64,000 nt of DNA. Origin: Ralstonia sp. UBA689 (GTDB taxonomy: Bacteria; Pseudomonadota; Gammaproteobacteria; Burkholderiales; Burkholderiaceae). Numbering within the stretch: position 1 is the stretch's first letter; every line of letters begins with the position of its first letter. This document shows positions 26,901-34,824 of the stretch, piece by piece. The DNA lies in contig NZ_DBMV01000011.1 of assembly GCF_002298975.1 (NCBI RefSeq), positions 223,255 through 287,254 of the forward strand, written 5' to 3'. The position numbers and the translations under genes were made by a program. A model generated the notes under the pieces. The model saw only the letters and a program-made list of their open reading frames with translations. It had not been told where the DNA came from and ran no database searches.

Positions 26901-28418
26901 CTACAGCGGCTCGGCCATCGCGACCACGGCCGGTGAACGGCCCAGCAGTGCCCACACCACCACCGCCGATATCACTGACACCCCGGCCAGCGCACGTGCC
27001 AACTGCGTGAACGCCGCGCCGTAAGCGGAAGTCAGCATCGGACTCGAGCCCGCCGGCAGCAAGGCCAGCGCGGCCGACACATTGCCCATGGCGGTGCGGT
27101 GTGCGGCCTCCATCCACGTGCCCGCGCTGACCACGCCTGACGTGCCGGTCTGCGCCACGATCAGCGCCGAGAGCACGGCGCCCACCACGGCCAGCGCAAT
27201 CGCCTCGCCGGCCACGCGTGTGGTGCTGAAGATGCCGGTGGCCATGCCAGCGCGCTCCTTGGGCACCACGCTCACCGACAGGCCATCCATCAACCCCCAG
27301 GCGAAACCGGTGCCGAAGCCCGTCAGCAGCATCGGCGCAATCCACGCGGTCGCGGGCTGGCCCGGCGCAACATCGCCCAGCCACCAGAAGCCCACGGCTG
27401 CCAGCAGCAGCCCGAAGCAAGTGAGCGTCGCCGCCGACCACCGGTGCGCCAGTTGCACCGCCAACAGCGGTACAGCCAGCAACGGCAGCGACAGGGCAAT
27501 CATCGTGATGCCGGCTTCGGTCTCGCCCTGCCCTTCGATGCCGATCAGGCGCGCGGGCAATACGACCAGCATCACCACGTAGCACGCTGTGGCAATGGGC
27601 AGGAACTGCACACCCACAAAACGGCGGAAGCGGAACAACGACAGATCCAGCATCGGCCGCGTCACACGCTGCTCGATGACGATGAACGCTGTCAGCCCAA
27701 GCGCCGCCGCCGCGAACAACGCCAGCACCACGCCATCGGCCCGGCCGCGCTCGGGCACTTCCATCAACGCCCACGTCAGCAGCACCAGCGTGGCGGTGAA
27801 ACTGGCCGCGCCGGCCCAATCCACGCCGCGCGCCTGCGGATCGCGCGTCTCGCGCATGCAGGGCACACCAAACACAAACGCCAGCGTGCCCACCACCGCA
27901 CACAGCACAAAGATGGCGCGCCAGCCCATCGTCTGCACCAGCGCGCCGGCAATCAGCGGCCCAAAAGCCAGGCCCACGCCGAAGGTCGTGCCAAGCAGGC
28001 TGAAGGCGCGGATGCGCGCATGCCCGTCAAACTCCTGCGCCAGCGCGGCCGAACCGCCTGCCATCGACAACGCCGCCGCCACGCCCTGCAGCGCCCGCAG
28101 CCAGCCGATGGCCATCACGCTGGGCGCCATCGCCACGCCAATCGACGCCAGCACGAACAGCGCAATCCCGCTGGCAAAAATCCGCTTGCGGCCATACGCA
28201 TCCGCCATGGCGCCCGCCACCATCAGGCAACTGCCGAACGCCAGCATGAAGCCGTTGACCACCCAGTTGAGCGCCGTGGCGCTGCCGCCCAGCGTGCGCC
28301 CGATGGCCGGCGTGGCCACCGCTGCACCAGTAAAAGACAGCGGCAGGATCACCCCTGCCATGCAAACCGCCGCCAGCACCAACCAGCGCCCAGCGTGGAC
28401 TTGTGTTGTGTTCTCCAA
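26901..28418 (-). CDS. MFS exporter, DHA2 type
   Basis: A 505-residue transporter with 14 membrane helices. The first helix has LPLSFTGAAVATPAIGRTLGG and the motif A-like stretch between helices 2 and 3 is GAMADAYGRKRIF. It probably exports a toxic compound sensed by the divergent TetR protein at 28531. Two palindromic operators fill the intergenic region. Confidence 0.88.
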   Translation of the reverse strand: MENTTQVHAGRWLVLAAVCMAGVILPLSFTGAAVATPAIGRTLGGSATALNWVVNGFMLAFGSCLMVAGAMADAYGRKRIFASGIALFVLASIGVAMAPSVMAIGWLRALQGVAAALSMAGGSAALAQEFDGHARIRAFSLLGTTFGVGLAFGPLIAGALVQTMGWRAIFVLCAVVGTLAFVFGVPCMRETRDPQARGVDWAGAASFTATLVLLTWALMEVPERGRADGVVLALFAAAALGLTAFIVIEQRVTRPMLDLSLFRFRRFVGVQFLPIATACYVVMLVVLPARLIGIEGQGETEAGITMIALSLPLLAVPLLAVQLAHRWSAATLTCFGLLLAAVGFWWLGDVAPGQPATAWIAPMLLTGFGTGFAWGLMDGLSVSVVPKERAGMATGIFSTTRVAGEAIALAVVGAVLSALIVAQTGTSGVVSAGTWMEAAHRTAMGNVSAALALLPAGSSPMLTSAYGAAFTQLARALAGVSVISAVVVWALLGRSPAVVAMAEPL

Positions 28419-28430
28419 GGGAGACCCCTC

Positions 28431-28456
28431 ATTTATATATCGATTGATACATAAAT
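28431..28456. promoter_or_regulatory. TetR operator candidate 1 (exporter side)
   Basis: Imperfect palindrome with arms ATTTATATATC and GATACATAAAT separated by 4 bases; one mismatch between arms. It lies 12 bases from the exporter start codon. Confidence 0.65.
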
Positions 28457-28484
28457 TAAGGGCACGACACGGCCAGCGTCAAGG

Positions 28485-28510
28485 ATTAATATATTGCCCG
28501 GTACATAAAT
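28485..28510. promoter_or_regulatory. TetR operator candidate 2 (regulator side)
   Basis: Same geometry as operator 1: arms ATTAATATATT and GGTACATAAAT with a 4-base spacer. The right arms of the two sites differ by one base (GATACATAAAT, GGTACATAAAT). It ends 20 bases before the TetR start codon. Confidence 0.6.
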
Positions 28511-28530
28511 AGGGATTTCAGGAATTCATC

Positions 28531-29142
28531 ATGGCGACACGCGGACGCCCCCGCACCTTCGACCGCGACGAAGCCTTGCGCCAGGCCATGACCGTGTTCT
28601 GGGCGCGCGGCTACGAAGGCACCACGCTCGACGAACTCAAGCAGGCGATGGGCGGCATTACCGCGCCCAGCTTCTACGCCGCATTCGGCTCGAAGGAGGC
28701 GCTCTTCCGCGAGGCGGTGGCGCTGTACCGGCAGACGGCCGGCAGCACAACGGCGGTTGCGCTCACCGAGCCGGCCACCGCACGCGAGTCGATCGATGCG
28801 CTCCTGCGCAGTAACGCCATCGCCTTCAGCCAGCCCGACGCACCGCGCGGCTGCATGGTGGTACTGGGGGCGCTACTGTGCTCGGCGCCCAATGAGCAGG
28901 TGCAGGAAGACATGCGCGCGATCCGGCTGGAGACCGTCGACGCCATTCGCGCACGCATCCGCCGCGGCATCGACGAAGGCGACGTGCCGGCCACGGCAAA
29001 TGCCGATGCGCTGGGCGGCTACTACGCGACGGTGCTCAACGGCCTGTCGATCCAGGCGCGAGACGGCGCCTCGCGCGAAGCACTGCTTGCCACCGTCGAC
29101 TGCGCAATGGCCACGTGGGACGCGATGGCCGGCGCCCGATAA
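28531..29142 (+). CDS. TetR/AcrR-family transcriptional regulator
   Basis: A 203-residue regulator. The N-terminal HTH (about 8-55) has DEALRQAMTVFWARGYEGTTLDELKQAMG and FYAAFGSKEALFREAV, the classic TetR first helices. The C-terminal domain is the AcrR/YcdC-like ligand pocket. It probably represses itself and the divergent MFS exporter through the two palindromes at 28431 and 28485. Confidence 0.9.
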   Translation: MATRGRPRTFDRDEALRQAMTVFWARGYEGTTLDELKQAMGGITAPSFYAAFGSKEALFREAVALYRQTAGSTTAVALTEPATARESIDALLRSNAIAFSQPDAPRGCMVVLGALLCSAPNEQVQEDMRAIRLETVDAIRARIRRGIDEGDVPATANADALGGYYATVLNGLSIQARDGASREALLATVDCAMATWDAMAGAR

Positions 29143-29181
29143 ACTGCGCACCGACACAACAACATCCCGGGGGATCGCCAC

Positions 29182-30216
29182 ATGGCACGCAATCGCACCA
29201 CATGGCGCGCGCTGATGCTCGCGCTTGGCTTGTTGTGCGCCATCGGCGCCGCCGCGCAAGACGTACCGCCTACGCCGCCTGCATCGCCTGCAACGTCACA
29301 AGCCGCCGCAAACTGCCCGCCACCGGCCACCCAGTTCATCCCCAAAGACGGCTGGGCCGCCACTGCCCAGCGCGCCACCGACCACGGCCTGCTCTGGCGC
29401 ATCGAGAAGGATGGCCACACGTCGTGGCTGTACGGCACGATCCACGTCGCACATGCCGACTGGATGCTGCCCGGGCCCACCGTGCGCGACGCACTCAAGC
29501 ACAGCGACGCCGTCGCGCTCGAACTCGACCTGCTCGACAAGGAAGCCAACCGCAAGGCCCTCGAGGCACGCAAGGCCAACAACGACCGCAGCCTGATGGC
29601 CGGCCGGCGCGGCGAACGCTTCAACAAGCTGTTGGCTGCGGCCTGCCTGCCCGAACCGGCGCTGGCGCAGGTCCGCAAGTTTCAGCCGACCATGCAGCTT
29701 GCTTCCCTGGCCGTGCTGGGTGCACGCACCGACGGGCTCTATCCCGACTTCGGCATCGACCTGTTCCTGACCGGCTACGCCAACAAAGCACACCTGCCCA
29801 TCGTGCCGCTGGAAACCCTGGCCGAGCAGTTGCGTGTACTGGACGAGATCGTGCCGAAGAACGAGATGGCGCAGGCGTTCGATACGGTGCTCGACGCCAT
29901 CGAATCGGGCGAGGCGCGCACGCAGACGCTGACACTGGCCAACGCCTGGGCCGATAGCGACCTCGATACGCTGGAGCGCTATCCGCAATGGTGCGATTGC
30001 CTGAAGACGCCGTCCGAGAAGCGCGCCTTCAAGCGGCTGGTGACGAACCGCAACCGCGCGATGGCCAACAACATCGCCCGCGTGCATGCGAGCGGCCAGC
30101 GCGTGTTCGGCGCCGTGGGGGCGCTGCATATGGTTGGGCCGCAAGGTTTGCCGGCCCTGCTGGCGGCGCGCGGCTTTACGGTCACACCGGTGCTGCCGGC
30201 AACATCAGCACGCTGA
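29182..30216 (+). CDS. TraB/GumN family protein, exported
   Basis: A 344-residue protein with a signal peptide and the two GxxH motifs of the TraB/GumN fold: LYGTIHVAH near residue 92 and GALHMVGPQGL near residue 313. These are thought to form a Tiki-like metalloprotease or hydrolase site. Probably periplasmic. It starts 39 bases after the TetR gene. Confidence 0.85.
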   Translation: MARNRTTWRALMLALGLLCAIGAAAQDVPPTPPASPATSQAAANCPPPATQFIPKDGWAATAQRATDHGLLWRIEKDGHTSWLYGTIHVAHADWMLPGPTVRDALKHSDAVALELDLLDKEANRKALEARKANNDRSLMAGRRGERFNKLLAAACLPEPALAQVRKFQPTMQLASLAVLGARTDGLYPDFGIDLFLTGYANKAHLPIVPLETLAEQLRVLDEIVPKNEMAQAFDTVLDAIESGEARTQTLTLANAWADSDLDTLERYPQWCDCLKTPSEKRAFKRLVTNRNRAMANNIARVHASGQRVFGAVGALHMVGPQGLPALLAARGFTVTPVLPATSAR

Positions 30217-30279
30217 CCGCCGGCGCTCGCGTGCCACAATCGGCGCGATTTGACCTCTGATCGCCTCCGGCGCCGACCC

Positions 30280-30612
30280 TTGGACCTCCTTCGCATTGCT
30301 TTGCTGTTTGCCGTCACGGCCGTGGCGGAAATCGTCGGCTGCTACCTGCCATGGCTCGTGCTGCGGCAAGGCAAGCCCGTCTGGCTACTGCTGCCGGCTG
30401 CGGCGTCGCTGGCGCTGTTCGCGTGGCTGCTGACGCTGCATCCCACGGCTGCCGGCCGCACGTATGCTGCCTATGGAGGCATGTACATCGCCGTGGCGCT
30501 GGCATGGCTGCGCCTTGTCGATGGTGCGGCGCTCACGCGATGGGACATCGGCGGCGCGGCCATCGCGCTGGCCGGCATGGCGGTGATTGCACTGCAGCCG
30601 CAGGCGGGTTGA
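30280..30612 (+). CDS. YnfA family small membrane protein
   Basis: A 110-residue protein with four membrane helices, the exact length of YnfA (UPF0060) proteins. Signatures: EIVGCYLPWLVLRQGKPVW and GRTYAAYGGMYIAVALAWL. The start is a TTG at 30280, chosen by the family length and DLLRIALLFAVTA start; another TTG lies at 30250. An efflux role (SMR-related fold) has been suggested for homologues. Confidence 0.82.
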   Translation: MDLLRIALLFAVTAVAEIVGCYLPWLVLRQGKPVWLLLPAAASLALFAWLLTLHPTAAGRTYAAYGGMYIAVALAWLRLVDGAALTRWDIGGAAIALAGMAVIALQPQAG

Positions 30613-30759
30613 CCAGCCGCTTGATCTTTACGCTTTCCTGATCGCAAAGGAACCCTAAGGCTCCGCTACGATCCGATGGTGGATCATTGTTACCGACAGC
30701 CATGCTGCGGACGGCAGCCGGCCGCCCTCACTCCCCTCGTTCTTGCCCTGGAGGCCCCG

Positions 30760-31065
30760 ATGCCTGCAACCCTCAAACATGTCTTCGTGGCGTTGACGCT
30801 GCTGTCCGCCACCATGAGCGCCAATGCGCTGACAACGGCGTCCACGACATTGACCGATCAGGATGTCCAGACGATGCTTGCCCAAAGCCAACCGGCGCAA
30901 CCACGGCAAGCGCCCGCACCGACCTCGCAGCCGACACTGCGCATCGGCCTGTCCGATCCGAATACCCAGCTTGTGCTGCCTTGGTTCCTCGCGGATCTGG
31001 TGGACGCCGTGAATCAGCGCACCTCGCCGCATGACTTGGCAAAGAAGCTCCGGGACGGCATCTGA
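30760..31065 (+). CDS. Small exported protein, function unknown
   Basis: A 101-residue ORF with a signal peptide (LTLLSATMSANA) and a mature part of about 80 residues, rich in Gln/Pro at first (QSQPAQPRQAPAP). The ATG at 30760 follows GGAGGCCCC. No family recognised. Confidence 0.5.
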   Translation: MPATLKHVFVALTLLSATMSANALTTASTTLTDQDVQTMLAQSQPAQPRQAPAPTSQPTLRIGLSDPNTQLVLPWFLADLVDAVNQRTSPHDLAKKLRDGI

Positions 31066-31084
31066 CCCTGCGTTCCAACTGGCG

Positions 31085-31212
31085 GGTGTCGCGGCGCTGG
31101 ATATTCACCCAGCGATTTCCGTGACATCCCACCGTGCTTGTCGCCTCCCCTCCTGACATCGCCAGCGCTCCCGCGCATCTAGCGCAACTGAACGGGCTGC
31201 AACGCCGGCCCC
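31085..31212 (+). pseudogene. Decayed copy of the helicase promoter and first codons
   Basis: This stretch aligns over its length with 34775-34900, the promoter and 5' end of the intact UvrD-like helicase gene. From the GTG at 31134 it reads LVASPPDIASAPAHLAQLN, against PATSLTPDTVSAPAYLAQLN in the helicase. The LexA box is decayed: CTGGATATTCACCCAG at 31097-31112 instead of CTGT-N8-ACAG. Similarity ends near 31212, after about 26 codons. Confidence 0.8.
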
Positions 31213-32252
31213 GTCTCGCCCGCCGCTCCGTAAGCCTTCACCATGACAGGTGTCGGCTCGGCCGCCAATCATTCCATTGAAGCCCTCACTCGCTTGCTCA
31301 GGCCCACGCCGCCAAGATCGAGCGCAGCAAGTTCCGTTCTTCCATCCAGCACAACGCGCCAAGATCAGGACGCGCACCCAGAACGGCCAATGCGCGTGTT
31401 CAGTTCGTCTTAACAGAGATCATAGAAACTTCTCTATCAAAACATTAAAAACTTCCAGCGTAACCCTCTGCGGTGGTGTAAACATGACAAATCCCTTAGC
31501 GTGCTCAGATTGATTCATTGATTTCCGACACCCATCACGACGCAAATCATTTCGCACCTGACGCATTGACCGGAACCGCCAAGCGATAGCCAACGGATTC
31601 CACGAAGCACTCGCGCAAATAGATGCAAGATTTTCCTATTCAGCTTTAGCAAGCATGGGTTTAGCATCAAGATTACAAAACCCGAAAACCGAGGCGACAC
31701 TCTATTGATACGGGCAACTTCGCCTCTATGATTCAATCGCTCTTTTGACGCCGATCTAAAGGCGGGAATTGATTAAAACACCCAAGAGGTGTACAAAACG
31801 GCCACAGAGACACCCCCTCCATGGCCCGGCAACAATCCTGATCCGGGAGAGAACATGTTGTCCGCAAGATTGCAGCGAAGCGATAAAGCAAGAGCATTAC
31901 TTGGGCACATGACAAAAAGAGGCTTACCGCCCCAGACTCAATCAACGCCGCACCATCGACGCACAACTGGCGCGTGGTCAAGCGATAGCGACATCACCAA
32001 ACCGAGCCATCCGGTTGCTCCGGCCACAACGGATAGAGAACGCGGCGTCAATTTTCCCAATTCGCCGCCAGAGCCCGCTTTCAACCTGATGATTTTCAAG
32101 CCGCCATTTTCCGGTGGCCGAGGTTGCACTTAGCGCCTTTCAACGCAAGCCAGGAGAGCCCCTCCCAGGTTATTGGCTTGCGTGAAACCCGCCGCTAATG
32201 CTCCGATCGTATTAAGAAGATTATCGGCAGACATTTATCAGCGTCTTTTGAT
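31213..32252. other. AT-richer non-coding region
   Basis: About 1 kb without a convincing gene and clearly lower in GC than the flanks, especially 31400-31900. It holds a perfect 10-bp inverted repeat, ACGCAAGCCA (32143-32152) and TGGCTTGCGT (32174-32183), able to form a hairpin. The composition suggests acquired DNA. Confidence 0.6.
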
Positions 32253-32310
32253 CACCGGATAGAAATCCTTTTGATTTCACCGGTGGCGTCCAATCGTGCG
32301 CCGGTTTTTT
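32253..32310 (+). promoter_or_regulatory. Leader hairpins with a U-tract before the S10 peptidase gene
   Basis: A first hairpin pairs CACCGG/CCGGTG (32253-32258, 32280-32285) and GAAATC/GATTTC (32262-32267, 32273-32278). A second, weaker one uses 32280-32304 and is followed by TTTTTT at 32305-32310. They share 32280-32285 and so are mutually exclusive, which could be an attenuator. Confidence 0.35.
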
Positions 32311-32381
32311 GCTGCCCATTTTCTGACAGATTCATCTACGCAAGCGGCTTTTTTCGTGTCTCATCAATGACAGGGATGCAA

Positions 32382-34193
32382 ATGAAACCAAACCGTAGTT
32401 CCAGTGGTAATGGCCCCGGCTATTCTCCTGCTTTGGGACGGCTGGTCGGAGCAGGCGCACTGCTTGTCGGCGTATCGCTTGTCACAGGGTGCGGGGGCGG
32501 TGACGGCAGCCCCACGGCGTCCACATTGAGTGCCAACCAGGCAGCCGCGAGCGCGCAAACGCTGTCGGCCAACCAACCCTATGTTGATCCAGTCGCGTAT
32601 TCGTCCAATGCGACGGATAGCCTGGATGCGTCGCAGGTCTCAGAGCAAGCAGCGGTCATGCACTATCAATGGACTGCTGGCCAAACCCCGGTGAGCTACA
32701 CAACAACCACCGGCCATCTGACTGCATCGGACTCAAGCGGCAACCCCGAGGCAACGATGTCGTATGTCGCGTACACGGCGCCCAGCGCCAACGGGCAGCC
32801 GCGGCCGGTCACGTTCTTCTACAACGGGGGGCCGGGTTCTTCGTCGATCTGGTTGCGCCTGGGTTCGTTCGCGCCCACGCGAGTCGCAACGCCCGATCCG
32901 CTGCTGACCAACTGGCCGAACTACCCCGTCGTCGATAACGCGCAGAGCCTGATCGACACCACGGACATGGTGTTCATCGATCCGCCGGGGACCGGTCTTT
33001 CGGAAGCGATTGCGCCGAACACCAACCAGACGTTCTGGGGCAGCGATGCGGACGTCAACGTCATGCGCGATTTCATCCAGCGCTATCTGACAGCCAACAA
33101 TCGCAGCAGCTCGCCCATCTATCTTTACGGCGAATCGTATGGCACCCCGCGCACCGACATGCTGGCGCTCGCGCTGGAATCGGCAGGCGTGCACCTCACC
33201 GGCATCGTGCTGCAATCGTCCATCCTGAACTACTTTGCCGATGCGGTTGAAGCTACGGCCATTGAGAACTCAACCGCTGGGTTGACGCTCGCGACCGATA
33301 CGCTTGTGGGCTATTACCCCGGCTATGCCGCAGTGGCCTCTTATTTCAACCAGGTCTCGCCGAGCCAGCCCAACCAGTCGCAATACGCGCTGCAGTCTGA
33401 ACAGTTCGTCACGAACAAATACAGCCAGTTCAAGACGTACTCGCAGTCATGGGCACTCAGCCAGCTCGGCTCGCCTAACGCGCTCGGCGCGCCAAAGTAC
33501 CCATCACGGACAACTCTCGCCTCTTGGGAGGCGCCGTCCAGCCTGACGTTGCAAGCGCTGCAGGGTTACTTCAACAGGAATCCGTTCACCACGTCGCTCT
33601 TGCCCGGCACGACGATTGGGCGGTATGACGGTCGTGTTTCGCTTCCGAATTCGGATTCACGCCTGACGAACGACTCGGATCCGTCGGACATTCTGATCTC
33701 GCAACCGTTCACCACCGCGTTGCAGACGCAAATGCCAAACTACCTGGGCTATACGGCGCCCAACGCAACGTACGCTCCGCTGAACGACAACATCATCAGC
33801 GCGTGGGATTTCTCCCACGATGGCCAGCCGCTGCCGGACACCTTGCCCGACCTGCTCGCTGCGCTTCAGCTCAACCCACAGTTGAAGGTGCTTGCGTCAA
33901 ACGGCTACCACGATCTCGCGACGCCGTTCTTTAACACCGAGAAGCAACTGGCACGTCTGCAAACCGTGCAGGGCCTGAACCCTAACCTGCAGGTCACCTT
34001 CTACCAGGGCGGGCACATGATCTACCTGGATGACGTGGCCCGGCCGCAGATGAAGAGCGACCTTGTCGCGTACTTCGGCGGTCAGTCCATTCCGTCCGCA
34101 CTGACATTGGCAACGCTGCCAGCTCCGTGGGCGGACGAGAACCCCGCCGGCACGCCAACGCTCACCGCACAGACTGCTGCGCCTAAACTTTGA
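32382..34193 (+). CDS. Lipoprotein serine carboxypeptidase (peptidase S10 family)
   Basis: A 603-residue S10 peptidase with a lipoprotein signal (lipobox VTGC followed by GGGDGS). Catalytic triad by motif: Ser252 in YGESYG, Asp511 in NGYHDLATPF, His545 in QGGHMIY; the oxyanion motif NGGPGSSSIW lies near residue 150. S10 enzymes remove C-terminal residues and usually act outside the cytoplasm at acid pH. The ATG at 32382 is preferred for AGGGATGCAA in front of it. Its partner at 34208 is probably co-transcribed. The gene lies in DNA that looks inserted. Confidence 0.85.
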   Translation: MKPNRSSSGNGPGYSPALGRLVGAGALLVGVSLVTGCGGGDGSPTASTLSANQAAASAQTLSANQPYVDPVAYSSNATDSLDASQVSEQAAVMHYQWTAGQTPVSYTTTTGHLTASDSSGNPEATMSYVAYTAPSANGQPRPVTFFYNGGPGSSSIWLRLGSFAPTRVATPDPLLTNWPNYPVVDNAQSLIDTTDMVFIDPPGTGLSEAIAPNTNQTFWGSDADVNVMRDFIQRYLTANNRSSSPIYLYGESYGTPRTDMLALALESAGVHLTGIVLQSSILNYFADAVEATAIENSTAGLTLATDTLVGYYPGYAAVASYFNQVSPSQPNQSQYALQSEQFVTNKYSQFKTYSQSWALSQLGSPNALGAPKYPSRTTLASWEAPSSLTLQALQGYFNRNPFTTSLLPGTTIGRYDGRVSLPNSDSRLTNDSDPSDILISQPFTTALQTQMPNYLGYTAPNATYAPLNDNIISAWDFSHDGQPLPDTLPDLLAALQLNPQLKVLASNGYHDLATPFFNTEKQLARLQTVQGLNPNLQVTFYQGGHMIYLDDVARPQMKSDLVAYFGGQSIPSALTLATLPAPWADENPAGTPTLTAQTAAPKL

Positions 34194-34207
34194 TTGAAGG
34201 AGTGATC

Positions 34208-34600
34208 ATGTCCCCTATCGATATGCTGCGGCGCAGCCTGCCGCCCATTCTCCTCGGCGTGCTGATTGGTCAGGCTTACGCCGCGCCCACAACGCAGTCT
34301 GTGGCGCCGGTGACCCTTCCCAAGGGCGGCCATGGCGTAGATGGCCCGTTTTTCCCGACTCAACGAGCAGTACCTGTGAGCCCCACCACAGGCGCGCAAT
34401 TGCAGCAGGAAGCCCAGCAACGCATTGCAAAGCGGCTGAACGAAAACGCCGTGCTGAGCAACGGCGGCTCGATCACGAAAACACAAGCAAAGGCCAGCGG
34501 CCTGGGCTTCGTGGCCAAGCACTTCGACCAGATCGACACAACCCATTCGGGCCACGTTTCGACGGGTGATGTCCAGCGGTACTTGCAGCAAAGTCACTAG
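34208..34600 (+). CDS. Secreted protein with an EF-hand-like loop
   Basis: A 130-residue protein with a signal peptide (cleavage near AYAAPT) and a C-terminal DTTHSGHVSTGD segment that follows the EF-hand loop pattern: Asp at 1, Thr at 3, Ser at 5, Gly at 6, Val at 8, and Asp instead of Glu at 12. Calcium binding is possible but not certain. GAAGGAGTGATC precedes the ATG. It follows the S10 gene by 14 bases, so the pair may act together outside the cytoplasm. Confidence 0.65.
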   Translation: MSPIDMLRRSLPPILLGVLIGQAYAAPTTQSVAPVTLPKGGHGVDGPFFPTQRAVPVSPTTGAQLQQEAQQRIAKRLNENAVLSNGGSITKTQAKASGLGFVAKHFDQIDTTHSGHVSTGDVQRYLQQSH

Positions 34601-34786
34601 GCGCGCCTGACGCGCTCGCAGTCGTCTTGCTTCGCGTGGCTGTCGCTTGATACGGCGGCGTGAAGCAAGATCCGGGTTGATGGCACACCCGCTACCTGGG
34701 TGTGCCATCACCGATCTGCCCTCCAAAACGCCAGGCATTCAACGGCGCCAACATCCCCTCACTTTTCGCGGACAGGCAACACAGTG

Positions 34787-34802
34787 CTGTATATTCATAC
34801 AG
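34787..34802 (+). promoter_or_regulatory. LexA (SOS) box upstream of the UvrD-like helicase
   Basis: CTGTATATTCATACAG fits CTGT-N8-ACAG exactly and is nearly palindromic. It ends 22 bases before the GTG start, in the place of a core promoter, so LexA repression and DNA-damage induction are expected. Confidence 0.75.
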
Positions 34803-34824
34803 TTATTTTTTGTGACACCTCGCT

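Noticed and set aside
31789..32133. 114-residue open frame in the AT-richer gap
   Set aside because: Pro/Thr-rich, no ribosome site or family; the region behaves as non-coding.
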